From Streptomyces tendae (lineage in GTDB: Bacteria > Actinomycetota > Actinomycetes > Streptomycetales > Streptomycetaceae), in assembly GCF_014650435.1 (NCBI RefSeq), contig NZ_BMUY01000004.1:533012-597011 (forward strand): a stretch of 64,000 nt of DNA, read 5' to 3'. The first letter of the stretch is position 1, and every line of letters starts with the position of its first letter. Both the position numbers and the translations under genes were made by a program. The notes under the pieces were generated by a model, which searched no databases, had not been told where the DNA came from, and saw only the letters and a list, made by a program, of their open reading frames with translations. Positions 40,111 through 49,010 of this stretch are shown here, in pieces.

Positions 40111-41241
40111 GTGCGAAAGGTGTCCGCCCCGCGGCCGCGCCGGGGCGAGGACCGGCGGAGCTGGCTGAGCGGGGCCCCGCCGCCCCGCTGGGTGCGGGTG
40201 CTGCCGCCGGCCCTCGTCGCGGCGATCTGCGCGGCCACCCTGCTCAGCGACGAGCCCCTGGAGATCGGGTTCCTGCTGGGTGCCATCCCGCCGCTCGCCG
40301 TCCTGTCGTACGGCCCGCTGGCGACCGCCGTGCTGGGCGGTGTGGTGATCGCGCTGCTGCACATCCCGGCCCTGCAGCTCGACCGGCCGGGCGACGCCGA
40401 CCTGCTGACCATCGTCTTCGTCGCCGTGCTCAGCGTCTTCGTGTCCTTCGTGCGCAGTCGCCGCGACGCCCAGCTGGGGCTGGAGCGCACGGTGGCCGAG
40501 GCCGCGCAGCACGCCGTCGTGCCGCCGCTGCCCGAGCGGGTGGGGGCGGTGCGGTGCGCGGGGCTGTACCGGGCGGCGCAGCGCGGCACCCTGGTCGGCG
40601 GCGACTTCTTCGACGTGCGGGACGGCCCCTTCGGCGTACGGGCGGTGATGGGGGACGTGCAGGGGCACGGCCTGTCGGCGGTCTCGACGGTCGCCTCGCT
40701 GCTGGGGGCGTTCCGGGAGGCGGTGCTCGACCAGCCGGACCTGGCGGCGGTGGCGGGGCGTCTCGACCGCAGGCTGCTGGTGGACTCGGCGGACGCGCGG
40801 CACGCCGAGCTGTTCGCGACGGCGGCGCTGCTGGAGTTCTCCGCCGACGCCCTCGAAGTGCGCGTCGTCGTGTGCGGCAACCCGCCGCCCCTGCTGCTGC
40901 GGGGCGCGGACGCGGCGGAGCTGGAGGTCTCGCCGTGGACACCGCTCGGGCTCGGCCTCGCGGACGCCGGTTCGATCGAGGCGTGCACGGTGTCGCTGCG
41001 CCCCGGCGACCGGCTCTTCCTCGCCTCGGACGGCGTGGTCGAGGCGAGGGACGCGGGCGGGGCTTTCTACCCGTTGGCGGAGCGGCTGCGCACCTTCCAG
41101 GGAGCGGATCCGGCCGCACTCCCCGCCCTGGTCTGGGCGGACCTCGCACGCTTCTGCCCGGACGTGCAGGACGACGTGACGATCCTCGTGCTCACTCCTT
41201 CGCCGCCGGCACTCCGGATGCGCGGGCCGATTCCGCATTGA
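40111..41241 (+). CDS. SpoIIE-type PP2C serine phosphatase with membrane N-terminus
   Basis: This 376-aa protein starts at GTG 40111. Three or four membrane helices occupy residues 28-112, without an extra sensor domain. A SpoIIE phosphatase follows: GGDFFDVRDGPFGVRAVMGDVQGHG carries the metal-binding Asp residues, with CGNPPPLLLR, LGLG, LFLASDGVVEARD and a final DDVTILVL. The family dephosphorylates anti-anti-sigma factors and so releases sigma factors. Its partner is not in this locus. It lies on the same strand after the GH64 gene but beyond a hairpin. Confidence 0.92.
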   Translation: MRKVSAPRPRRGEDRRSWLSGAPPPRWVRVLPPALVAAICAATLLSDEPLEIGFLLGAIPPLAVLSYGPLATAVLGGVVIALLHIPALQLDRPGDADLLTIVFVAVLSVFVSFVRSRRDAQLGLERTVAEAAQHAVVPPLPERVGAVRCAGLYRAAQRGTLVGGDFFDVRDGPFGVRAVMGDVQGHGLSAVSTVASLLGAFREAVLDQPDLAAVAGRLDRRLLVDSADARHAELFATAALLEFSADALEVRVVVCGNPPPLLLRGADAAELEVSPWTPLGLGLADAGSIEACTVSLRPGDRLFLASDGVVEARDAGGAFYPLAERLRTFQGADPAALPALVWADLARFCPDVQDDVTILVLTPSPPALRMRGPIPH

Positions 41242-41317
41242 ATGGTGTTATCGGGATATTCGGGACCGACAACAGCACGGCACCGAAGCAGCGATCCGGA
41301 TCCGAGGAGCACTGATC

Positions 41318-41539
41318 ATGTCGACGTCACAGCCCGACGCCTCCCGACCCTCCGAAGCCCGCGCGGGCGACGACCGCGCCACTCCGGACGACCTGCTCCA
41401 CGCCCGCACCGGCACGGACGTGTCCCCGGAGGACCTGGTCCTGGCGGCCGGCCGGGACGTCACCCCGCAGAACCTGGAGTGGGCCAGGCGCAAGCTGGCC
41501 GAGGAGGGCCCCTCGGCCCTCGACAAGCTGCTGCCCTGA
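41318..41539 (+). CDS. Small hypothetical acidic protein (73 aa)
   Basis: The peptide starts at ATG 41318 with GAGGAG upstream. Two similar halves are visible: TPDDLLHARTGTDVSPEDLVLAAGRDVTPQNLEWARRKL, where (T/S)P(D/E)DL(L/V)-A motifs recur three times. It is soluble, charged and helical. Such short proteins are found in Streptomyces, and I know no function. A very strong hairpin follows. Confidence 0.8.
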   Translation: MSTSQPDASRPSEARAGDDRATPDDLLHARTGTDVSPEDLVLAAGRDVTPQNLEWARRKLAEEGPSALDKLLP

Positions 41540-41542
41540 CCG

Positions 41543-41586
41543 CCGGGAGCCCCGGCCGGACGCGCTCGCCCGGCCGGGGCTCCCGG
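41543..41586. terminator. Very strong bidirectional terminator
   Basis: A perfect 17-bp stem (41543-41559 with 41570-41586, CCGGGAGCCCCGGCCGG) and a 10-base loop lie between the 73-aa gene and the convergent DUF5709 gene. Confidence 0.9.
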
Positions 41587-41595
41587 GGTGATGCC

Positions 41596-42072
41596 CTAGG
41601 TTTCCGGCAGCTCCGTCTCGTCCTCGACCACGTGCACCGCGGCCTCCTCGGCGCCCGCGGCTCCGCCGTCGATGCCGACGTCCTCCGCGACGGTCTCCTT
41701 GGTGGTGTCGCTGCGTACGCCCTCGTCCGGGGCGACCAGACGGCCTGCCCGGGCGGTGCCCGCCTCGGGGTCGACCGGTTCACCCTCGCCGTCGACTTCG
41801 TCGACGACGCCGTCCCCGTCCGGTGCCGACACGTCCGGCACCTCCTCGGCCAGCCGTTCGTCGAGGGTCTCGCCGTCGTGCTGCTCGGCGGCCGTGGTGC
41901 CGTGCTTGGTCACGCCCAGGGGCTTCTCCGGCGGGGAGTATCCCTCGTCGAGCGTGTCGTCGTAGGTCCGCTCGTCGACGGCGTCCTGGAGGTCGAGGGG
42001 CGCGGCGTCCTCCTGCTCCTCGTTGGTTCCGGTGGGCTGGTAGGCGTCGTCGGCCATCGGGTCCGTGCCCAT
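41596..42072 (-). CDS. DUF5709 protein
   Basis: This 158-aa, very acidic and probably disordered protein carries the DUF5709 core LDEGYSPPEKPLGVTKHGTTAAEQHDGETLDERLAEEVPD (residues about 42-80). ATG 42072 has GGGAGG six bases upstream; ATG 42057 is an alternative. The Glu/Asp-rich C-terminus lacks hydrophobic residues for a fold. The family is restricted to actinomycetes and has no known function; a stress-related chaperone-like role is only a guess. It is monocistronic. Confidence 0.88.
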   Translation of the reverse strand: MGTDPMADDAYQPTGTNEEQEDAAPLDLQDAVDERTYDDTLDEGYSPPEKPLGVTKHGTTAAEQHDGETLDERLAEEVPDVSAPDGDGVVDEVDGEGEPVDPEAGTARAGRLVAPDEGVRSDTTKETVAEDVGIDGGAAGAEEAAVHVVEDETELPET

Positions 42073-42139
42073 CGCTGCCTCCCTCTCGCGCTGCGTCGGC
42101 TCGGTCGCTGTCCGGTTCGCGTTTCCCGATACGCGATCT

Positions 42140-43687
42140 CTAACCCGGGGGTGCGACGCGGATCTCCAGGTCGGTGACGCGGTGCGGGGCCCAGTCGCGG
42201 GCGTACCCGGGCGGGGTGCCGCCCGGGCCGGTGAGGGCGGCGACCGGAATGCGCCGGGCGGCGTCCGTGATCTCGGCCGGGGTGGTGTTCTCGTTGTTGC
42301 CGCCGGTGGAGCCGGAGGAGCAGCCCGTGTAGTAGCCGACCGGGATGGACTCGTGCCCGGTGATCAGGCAGGGCGGGCGGACCCCGAGGCGGTGCAGTTC
42401 GCCGGCGACGCGGGCCCAGTCATCGCGGCTTTCGACGTTGCGGTGCACGGTGCCGACGAGCACCGAGAACTGGACCGCGAGATGCCCGGCCACCGCGAGC
42501 GCGACCAGCGTCGCGGCCACCGGCCGCCACCGGTCCCGCCCGGCCTTGACCAGGTGCCACAGCGCGTCGGCGACCGGGACGGCGAGCAGGGCGTAGGCGG
42601 GCTGCAGGAAGCGGGGCGCCGCGTAGCCGATCATGAACAGGTAGGGCGCCGCGGCCGTGACGGCGCAGGCGAGGGGGAGCAGCGTCGCGGTGGCGCGGCG
42701 GGCCCGGACCGCGACGGCCGCGCCCAGGACGGCGACGACCGGGAGGAGCAGCCACCACAGGGTGACGACCGGGTGCGGCATCGCTCCGGTGCACGGACGG
42801 CACAGTCCCCGTCCGCCCAGGCTGCGCATCTGGTCGTCGACGGCGAAGTTCCAGCCGAGACCGCCCTGGATCTCGGAGGCCCGGGAGAGCCGCTCCCCGA
42901 GGCCCCCGTACCAGGCGTACGCCTCGACCACCCATTCCCCTCCCCCGGCCGCCAGGCCCCCCGCCAGGGCGAGCAGCAGCGGCCAGTGGCGGCGTAACAG
43001 GACGACGACGAGCAGGGGCAGGGCCACCCACACCGCGTCGGTGGGCCGCATCAGCGCCATCAGCACGGCTCCGGCCGCCACCCCCCACAGGGCGCCCCGC
43101 CCGGAGCGCGCCCGGCCTGCCCGCAGGGCGCGCAGGGCGCAGCCCACGGTGACGAGGGCGCCGATGGCGACCCAGTGGTTGGGCATGGCCTGGGGGCCGT
43201 AGAAGAGGGTCACCCACAGGGTGGCGAAGAACGCGCCGGCCGTGGCGAGGACCCGGGCCGGGAACAGGCCCTTCCAGGCGCGCAGGGCGAGGTACAGGCC
43301 CAGGCCCGAGAGGACGGCGAGGTAGCCGCGCAGGAGTCCGGTGGAGTCAGACCAGGAGGCGACGGGTGCCGCCAGCAGGGAGACGCCGCGGGAGCGGGGC
43401 GCGCTGAAGAAGGCGGCGGGGTGGTGGGTGGTGACCTGGCTGACGTACACGATCTCGTCCCAGCCGAGGCCCATCGTGGGGTGCACGAAGATCAGTTGGG
43501 CCAGGGTGAAGGCGGCGGCCACCACCAGGACCGGCGCCTCGCCGCGCAGCCGCCCGCCGGTTCCGGACGTCCCTGCCATGTCGGGTCCGCGTCCGACTCC
43601 GCGTCCGCGTCCGCCGACGAGGATGGCGTTCGCACCGTCGGCCATCGTGCACCCCTCACCCCCGCGCGTCGCGGGGTCGCTCGTCAC
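42140..43687 (-). CDS. GT-C-type membrane glycosyltransferase-like protein
   Basis: This 515-aa protein has about eleven membrane helices. The first luminal loop carries GLGWDEIVYVSQV, the DE motif typical of GT-C (ArnT/PMT-like) enzymes that use polyprenyl-phosphate sugars. A charged luminal C-terminal segment with several Gly and Asn residues follows. GTG 43687 lies three bases after a full AGGAGGTGA ribosome site, closer than usual. ATG 43645 (MADGANAIL) with GAGGGG is a fair alternative. The acceptor is unknown; cell-wall glycan or protein are both possible. It is alone on its strand. Confidence 0.82.
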   Translation of the reverse strand: MTSDPATRGGEGCTMADGANAILVGGRGRGVGRGPDMAGTSGTGGRLRGEAPVLVVAAAFTLAQLIFVHPTMGLGWDEIVYVSQVTTHHPAAFFSAPRSRGVSLLAAPVASWSDSTGLLRGYLAVLSGLGLYLALRAWKGLFPARVLATAGAFFATLWVTLFYGPQAMPNHWVAIGALVTVGCALRALRAGRARSGRGALWGVAAGAVLMALMRPTDAVWVALPLLVVVLLRRHWPLLLALAGGLAAGGGEWVVEAYAWYGGLGERLSRASEIQGGLGWNFAVDDQMRSLGGRGLCRPCTGAMPHPVVTLWWLLLPVVAVLGAAVAVRARRATATLLPLACAVTAAAPYLFMIGYAAPRFLQPAYALLAVPVADALWHLVKAGRDRWRPVAATLVALAVAGHLAVQFSVLVGTVHRNVESRDDWARVAGELHRLGVRPPCLITGHESIPVGYYTGCSSGSTGGNNENTTPAEITDAARRIPVAALTGPGGTPPGYARDWAPHRVTDLEIRVAPPG

Positions 43688-43806
43688 TCACCTCCTGCCG
43701 GCTGTGGCTGGAGACCGGGATCCGCGGGAGCGCGGTGTCCGGGAAAACATGGTCAAACTAACCCGCGTGCCACTGATCCGCAGGGCGGATCTCGGCCAGT
43801 CGCTTC

Positions 43807-46185
43807 TCATCCGTCGCCGGGGACCGGCCGTTCGGTGACGCCCGGGCGGCGGTGCGGCGGCTGTTCGGGCGTCGGCCGCCACTTGGGCGCCGAGACGCCG
43901 AGCGTGACGGGCTCGTCCCCGGTCACGTGCACCTCGGTTCCGTGGTGATGGATCGTCAGGGGCGGCCCGGCCAGCAGCGAGTAAGAGGCCCGGTCGGGGC
44001 CGATCTCCACCTGGAGGCACCGGCCGCGGAACTGGAGCCGGAAGGCGAGGCGGCTGAACTTCTCGGGCAGCCGGGGTGTGAAGCGCAGGCTGTCGCCGTC
44101 CCGGCGGGTGCCGCCGAATCCGGCGACCAGCGCCATCCACGTACCGGCGAGCGAGGCGATGTGCAGTCCGTCGCGGGTGTTGTGCTCCAGGTCCGCCAGG
44201 TCCATCAGGGCGGCCTCGGTGGCGTAGTCGTAGGCCAGGCGCAGGTGGCCCGTCTGGGCGGCGACGACGGCCTGGCAGCAGGCGGACAGGGAGGAGTCCC
44301 GCACGGTCAGCGGCTCGTAGTAGGCGAAGTTCGCGGCCATCTGGTCCTCGTCGCAGTGGGCGTCGAACCAGCTGCCGCAGGTGTACATGGCGAGCACCAG
44401 GTCGGACTGCTTGACGACCTGCTTGCGGTAGACGTCGAAGTACGGGAAGTGCAGCATCAGCGGGTACTGGTCGGCGCCGGTGTTCGCGAAGTCCCAGCGC
44501 TGGTGGCGGGTGAAGCCGGCGTGCTGCTCGTGGACGCCGATCTCCTCGTTGTAGGGGATGTGCACGGCCTCGGCCGCGTCCCGCCAGGCGGCGCTCTCCT
44601 CCTCGTCGACGCCGAGCCGGGTCGCCTCCTCCGGGTGGCGTTCGCACACGTCGGCCGCGGCGAGCAGGTTGGAGCGCGCCATGAGGTTGGTGTACGTGTT
44701 GTCGTCGACGACGGCGCTGTACTCGTCCGGTCCCGTGATGCCGTCGATGTGGAAGACGCCGTGGTGGTCGTGGTGGCCCAGCGAGCGCCACAGCCTGGCC
44801 GTCTCCACCAGGAGTTCCAGGGCGGTCTCGCGTTCGAAGTCGAGGTCACCGGTCGCCGCCGTGTAGCGCACCGCGGCGTGCGCGATGTCGGCGGCCACGT
44901 GGAAGGCCGCGGTGCCGGCCGGCCAGTACGCGGAGCCTTCCGAGCCGTCGATGGTGCGCCACGGGAAGGCGGCGCCGCGCAGCCCGAGCTGGGTGGCGCG
45001 GTCGCGGGCGGCGGGCAGGGTGGCCTGCCGCCAGCGCAGCGCCTCGGCGACCGCCTTGGGCGCGGTGTAGGTCAGGACGGGCAGCACGAACATCTCGGTG
45101 TCCCAGAAGGCGTGGCCGTCGTAGCCGGAACCGGTCAGTCCCTTGGCCGGAATGGCCCGCTGCTCGGCGCGGGCGCCGGCCTGCAGCACGTGGAACAGGG
45201 CGAAGCGGACGGCCTGCTGGATCTCCTCGTCGCCGTGCACCTCGACGTCCGCGCGGGCCCAGAAGTCGTCGAGGTAGTCCCGCTGTTCGGCCACCAGACC
45301 GTCCCAGCCGCCGTGTGCGGCGGCGGCCAGCGCGGCCTCGACCTGGTCGCTCATCGCGGGCCGGGAGCGGGCGCCCGACCAGCCGTGGGCGACGGTCTTC
45401 TGCACCCGCAGCCGCTGTCCCGGGTCGAGGACGGAGGTGATGGTCAGGCGGGACACGTCCGTGTTGCTCTCGCTGCTGGTGGTGATCTCTCCGGGCGCGT
45501 CGACGACGTGGTCGGCGGCCACGGCGACCCTGAGGCCGCTGCGCCTGGTGCGGTGGACCAGCCGCAGCCGGGAGCCGATGGCCAGGTCCTCCTCGGGCTC
45601 CAGCGGGGACTGCAGCGCCTGGGCGGCGCGGGGGTCGCCGTCGGCGCTGGGCAGGCTCTCGTTGGCGACCAGTTCGGACTGGATGACGATCCGGGTGCGG
45701 GTGTCGACGGGCTCGACCTCGTACTCCACGGCGGCGATGGCGCGCTGGGTGAGCGAGACCAGGCGGGTGGAGCGCACCCGGACGGTCGTACCGGCCGGGG
45801 AGGTCCACTCGCAGCTGCGCTCCAGCACGCCGCGCCTGAGGTCCAGGGTGCGTTCGTGCTTGCCGAGCCGTCCGTAGCGCAGGTCGAAGGGCTCGTCGTC
45901 GACCAGCAGCCGCAGCAGCTTGCCGTTGGTGACGTTGATGACGGTCTGGCCCGACTCGGGGTAGCCGTAGCCCGCTTCGGCGTAGGGCAGGGGGTGGAGT
46001 TCGTAGACGCCGTTGAGGTAGCTGCCGGGCAGGCCGTGCGGTTCGCCCTCGTCGAGGTTGCCGCGCCAGCCGACGTGCCCGTTGGACAGCGCGAAGACGG
46101 ACTCGCTCTGGGCCAGCAGGTCGAGGTTGAGGGCGGTCTCGCGCACCCGCCAGGGCTCCACGGTGTACGTCCGGTTGGTGATCAC
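43807..46185 (-). CDS. GH65 glycoside phosphorylase (trehalose/kojibiose/maltose type)
   Basis: This 792-aa enzyme shows the GH65 layout: an N-terminal beta-sandwich (ESVFALSNGHVGWRGNLDEGEPHGLPGSYLNGVYE in pieces), a helical linker and an (alpha/alpha)6 barrel. The general acid should be E488 in GITGPDEYSAVVDDN. YDGHAFWDTEMFVLPVL and VVKQSDLVLAMY (phosphate-binding region) are conserved. It cleaves an alpha-glucoside with phosphate to beta-glucose 1-phosphate. The adjacent HAD gene supplies a beta-phosphoglucomutase. GTG 46185 overlaps that gene's stop (GTGA). Which disaccharide is used cannot be told. Confidence 0.93.
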   Translation of the reverse strand: MITNRTYTVEPWRVRETALNLDLLAQSESVFALSNGHVGWRGNLDEGEPHGLPGSYLNGVYELHPLPYAEAGYGYPESGQTVINVTNGKLLRLLVDDEPFDLRYGRLGKHERTLDLRRGVLERSCEWTSPAGTTVRVRSTRLVSLTQRAIAAVEYEVEPVDTRTRIVIQSELVANESLPSADGDPRAAQALQSPLEPEEDLAIGSRLRLVHRTRRSGLRVAVAADHVVDAPGEITTSSESNTDVSRLTITSVLDPGQRLRVQKTVAHGWSGARSRPAMSDQVEAALAAAAHGGWDGLVAEQRDYLDDFWARADVEVHGDEEIQQAVRFALFHVLQAGARAEQRAIPAKGLTGSGYDGHAFWDTEMFVLPVLTYTAPKAVAEALRWRQATLPAARDRATQLGLRGAAFPWRTIDGSEGSAYWPAGTAAFHVAADIAHAAVRYTAATGDLDFERETALELLVETARLWRSLGHHDHHGVFHIDGITGPDEYSAVVDDNTYTNLMARSNLLAAADVCERHPEEATRLGVDEEESAAWRDAAEAVHIPYNEEIGVHEQHAGFTRHQRWDFANTGADQYPLMLHFPYFDVYRKQVVKQSDLVLAMYTCGSWFDAHCDEDQMAANFAYYEPLTVRDSSLSACCQAVVAAQTGHLRLAYDYATEAALMDLADLEHNTRDGLHIASLAGTWMALVAGFGGTRRDGDSLRFTPRLPEKFSRLAFRLQFRGRCLQVEIGPDRASYSLLAGPPLTIHHHGTEVHVTGDEPVTLGVSAPKWRPTPEQPPHRRPGVTERPVPGDG

Positions 46186-46922
46186 GCGTGGCCCCCCAGC
46201 TCGGCGAGGTCCTTGACGACGCGGTCGGCGCCGTGGGCGTAGAGGGCGTCGGTCTGGCCGACGCGGTCGACGCCGACGACGTAGCCGAAGTGTCCGGAGC
46301 GGCCGGCGTCCATGCCGGCCAGCGCGTCCTCGAAGACGGCGGCGCGGGACGGTTCGACGCCGAGGTCGCGGGCGGCGGCCAGGAAGGTGTCGGGGTGTGG
46401 TTTGCCCGGCAGCTTCCTCTCCCGGGCCACGACGCCGTCGATCCGCACGTCGAACAGCCGCTCGGCGTCGATGGAGCGCAGCACGTCCCGGGTGTTGGCG
46501 CTGGAGGAGACGATCGCGGTGGCGAGACCGGCGCCGCGGACCGCGTCGATGTAGCGCAGGGTGCCCTCGTAGGGTTCCACGCCGTCGGTGCGGATCTTCT
46601 CCAGGAGGAGTTCGTTCTTGCGGTTGCCGACGCCGTTGACGGTCTGCGCGTGCGGAGGGTCGTCGGGAGATCCCTCGGGCAACTCGACGCCGCGGGAGGC
46701 GAGGAAGGAGCGGACGCCGTCGGCACGGGGGCGGCCGTCGACGTACTGGTCGTAGTCCGAGTCGGTGAAGGGGCGGAAGCCGGCGCCGTCCCGCTCGCGC
46801 AGGAAGGCGTCGAACGTCTCCTTCCAGGCGGCGGCGTGCACCACCGCCGTCCTGGTGACGACCCCGTCGAGGTCGAAGAGGCATGCCTGGATGTCGTCGG
46901 GAAGTCCGAGCTGCGTCGTCAT
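46182..46922 (-). CDS. HAD hydrolase, beta-phosphoglucomutase-like
   Basis: This 246-aa HAD protein starts at ATG 46922. Motif I is FDLDGVVT (D17, D19), motif II TAIVSSSAN, motif III the lysine in RERKLPGKPHPDTFL and motif IV VFEDALAGMDAG. The cap and sequence resemble beta-phosphoglucomutases, which convert beta-glucose 1-phosphate to glucose 6-phosphate. It is the first gene of a coupled pair with the GH65 phosphorylase, a common pairing for disaccharide use. The start lies only 53 bp from the divergent kinase gene, so the promoters overlap. Confidence 0.9.
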   Translation of the reverse strand: MTTQLGLPDDIQACLFDLDGVVTRTAVVHAAAWKETFDAFLRERDGAGFRPFTDSDYDQYVDGRPRADGVRSFLASRGVELPEGSPDDPPHAQTVNGVGNRKNELLLEKIRTDGVEPYEGTLRYIDAVRGAGLATAIVSSSANTRDVLRSIDAERLFDVRIDGVVARERKLPGKPHPDTFLAAARDLGVEPSRAAVFEDALAGMDAGRSGHFGYVVGVDRVGQTDALYAHGADRVVKDLAELGGHA

Positions 46923-46975
46923 ACCCCCACAGTTCCCCGCCGGGGCGACTCCGATCAGGTGACACACTGTGGGGC

Positions 46976-47653
46976 GTGCCGCTGACTTTCGACGACCTGC
47001 TCGCCCGTGCCCGCCGACTCCCCCGCGGCGGGCGGCGCGCGATCCTCGGCATCGCGGGCAGTCCCGGTTCGGGAAAGTCGACGCTGGCCGGGCATCTGGT
47101 GCGGGAGCTGAACGGCACGGGCGCACCGTGGGTGGCGCACGTGCCGATGGACGGGTTCCACCTCGCCGACGTGGAGCTGGACCGGCTGGGCCGCCGGGAC
47201 CGCAAGGGTGCGCCGGACACCTTCGACGCGGCCGGGTACGCGGCGCTCCTCGACCGGCTGCGCGCGCAGGAGGACGGGGACGTCGTCTACGCGCCCGGCT
47301 TCGAGCGGGTGCTCGAACAGCCTCTCGCCGGGGCCGTGCCGGTGCCGCCCTCCGCCCGGCTGGTGGTGACGGAGGGCAACTACCTGCTGCTGGAGAGCGG
47401 TGCCTGGGCGCGGGTGCGGGCCCGGCTCGACGAGGTGTGGTTCTGCGGCCTCGAGGAGACGGAGCGCGTCAGGCGGCTCGTGGCGCGGCACGAGCGTTTC
47501 GGCAAGTCCCCCGCGGACGCGGCCGCGTGGGCACTCGGCCCCGACCAGCGCAACGCCGAGCTGGTGGCCGCCACCCGGCACCGGGCCGACCTGGTGGTAC
47601 CGGCGCGGGCGGTGCCGGACGCCCGGGGGTCAGCCCCGTCGGCTGCTGGGTGA
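46976..47653 (+). CDS. P-loop small-molecule kinase (uridine kinase/phosphoribulokinase-like)
   Basis: A 225-aa kinase starts at GTG 46976. It has Walker A GSPGSGKS (28-35), PMDGFHLADVELDRLGRRDRKGAPDTFDAAGYAALL (the phosphoribulokinase/uridine kinase-type acceptor loop), TEGNYLLL and a lid RRLVARHERFGKSPADAAAW. This set marks the nucleoside/nucleotide-kinase-like family, some of whose members phosphorylate fructose, pantothenate or other small sugars. Divergent from the phosphoglucomutase-like gene and near an RpiR regulator, it may serve the same sugar pathway. The substrate remains open. Confidence 0.88.
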   Translation: MPLTFDDLLARARRLPRGGRRAILGIAGSPGSGKSTLAGHLVRELNGTGAPWVAHVPMDGFHLADVELDRLGRRDRKGAPDTFDAAGYAALLDRLRAQEDGDVVYAPGFERVLEQPLAGAVPVPPSARLVVTEGNYLLLESGAWARVRARLDEVWFCGLEETERVRRLVARHERFGKSPADAAAWALGPDQRNAELVAATRHRADLVVPARAVPDARGSAPSAAG

Positions 47654-47658
47654 CGCGG

Positions 47659-47832
47659 TCACTCCTCGTCGAAGTCGTCCGGGCGGACGTGCGCCTCTTC
47701 GAGGGCCTCGCGCAGGGTCCGGCCGGTGCCGCCCGGCGGGCGGGGCTCGTCCTCCTCGCGCTCGCGCCGGCGCCGGCCGAGAACGTCGTCGGTGGTGTCG
47801 GTCTTCGGCCGGTTCTCTTCCGGGACGGTCAT
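47659..47832 (-). CDS. Small 57-aa charged protein
   Basis: A short reading frame starts at ATG 47832 with GAGGAG nine bases upstream: MTVPEENRPKTDTTDDVLGRRRR. It ends PDDFDEE at 47659, five bases from the convergent kinase stop. The product is 57 aa, very rich in Arg, Glu and Asp, probably disordered with one helix (TLREALEEAHVR). The ribosome site, charged composition and fit in the gap make it a probable real gene, and I cannot name a family. It is easily missed because of its length. Confidence 0.65.
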   Translation of the reverse strand: MTVPEENRPKTDTTDDVLGRRRREREEDEPRPPGGTGRTLREALEEAHVRPDDFDEE

Positions 47833-47994
47833 GACGTCGGCTCCTCGTCCGTGTCTGCGGGTCCTTGCCCGACGGCGGGTTCCCGGGCGACGCGGTGCTA
47901 TCCACGTCCGGGGGCGTCCGGGGTCGGACGGCGCGGTTCCCGGGTGCGGCGGTCCGGGCTGCCCAGGGCAGGGGTTGGGCTATGTTGACCTCCG

Positions 47995-48012
47995 TGGGAG
48001 ACATGGGAGACA
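47995..48012 (+). repeat. Tandem 9-bp direct repeat before the RpiR gene
   Basis: TGGGAGACA occurs twice in direct succession (47995-48003 and 48004-48012), immediately before the AAAGGAGG ribosome site of the RpiR regulator. It may be a binding site in the leader. It also encodes part of a possible longer N-terminus starting at ATG 48003. Confidence 0.45.
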
Positions 48013-48026
48013 AAGGAGGCGCACCC

Positions 48027-48944
48027 GTGCCATCGCCGCAGCAGGCACGTGCACAGGCGTCGGCGATCACCTCGGGGCGGGCCGCCCCGCAGTCGGAGAT
48101 CTCCCCCACCTCCCGGCTCAGGACGCTCTTCGACCGGCCGCGCCTCTCCCCGGGACAGCGGCGCATCGCGCAGTACCTCATCGAGAACCTCACCGAGGCG
48201 GCGTTCCTGTCGATCACCGACCTGGCCGACCGGGTGGGTGTGAGCCAGCCGTCCGTGACGCGGTTCGCCTCGGCGGTCGGCTTCAGCGGCTACCCGGCGT
48301 TGCGGGAGCAACTCCAGGCGATCGCGCTGGGCGGCCGGGGCGGCTCGGCGGCCGAGGAGTACCGGGGCAACGAGCTGCAGGCGGCGGTGGACGCGGAGAT
48401 CGAGAACCTGGAGAACCTGCGGCGCGACTTCGCCGACGCGGACCGGGTGATCGACGTGGGCCGCAAGCTGGCCGCATCGGCACCGCTGACCGTGCTCGGG
48501 CCGCGCATCTCCGTCTCGCTCGCCGAGTACTTCGCCTACGCGGCCCGCCGGGTCCATCCCGACGTGCGCCTGGTGACCCGGGGCGGCACGGTCGCCTACG
48601 ACGCCCTGCTCCAGTCCCGGGAGGCGGGCGGCACCTGGGTGCTGGCCTTCTCCATGCCCCGGCACGCCCACGAGACCCTGGGCGCCGTGCGCGTGGCCCG
48701 CGAGGCTGGGCTGAAGGTGGCGCTCATCACCGACCTGGCGCTCGGTCCCCTCGTGGACGAGGCCGACGTCACGTTCGCCACCGGTACGGGGTCCCGCCTG
48801 GTCTTCGACTCCTACGCGGCACCCGGCGTGATGTGCGCGGCGCTGCTGCAGGCGATGACCGACGCCGATCCGGAGCGGACCCAGGCGCGGCTGGAGGAGT
48901 ACGAGCAGGTCGCGGAGCAGCACCAGTTCTTCCTGCGGGACTGA
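48027..48944 (+). CDS. MurR/RpiR-family regulator with SIS domain
   Basis: This 305-aa regulator starts at GTG 48027, chosen because a full AAAGGAGG lies eight bases upstream. ATG 48003 lies before that ribosome site and is less likely. An RpiR helix-turn-helix occupies residues about 20-95 (RIAQYLIENLTEAAFLSITDLADRVGVSQPSVTRFASAVGF in pieces). A SIS domain follows (SAPLTVLGPRISVSLAEYFAYAAR; WVLAFSMPRHAHETLGAVRVAREAG). SIS domains bind phosphosugars, so it probably senses a sugar phosphate, perhaps from the nearby GH65 or kinase genes. Regulation of those genes is an inference from position. Confidence 0.92.
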   Translation: MPSPQQARAQASAITSGRAAPQSEISPTSRLRTLFDRPRLSPGQRRIAQYLIENLTEAAFLSITDLADRVGVSQPSVTRFASAVGFSGYPALREQLQAIALGGRGGSAAEEYRGNELQAAVDAEIENLENLRRDFADADRVIDVGRKLAASAPLTVLGPRISVSLAEYFAYAARRVHPDVRLVTRGGTVAYDALLQSREAGGTWVLAFSMPRHAHETLGAVRVAREAGLKVALITDLALGPLVDEADVTFATGTGSRLVFDSYAAPGVMCAALLQAMTDADPERTQARLEEYEQVAEQHQFFLRD

Positions 48945-49010
48945 GCCGGGACGGTCTCGCCCGGCGATTGGTCGGCGCAGACGGGGCCATCCCCGTCAAA
49001 GCAGGCATGA

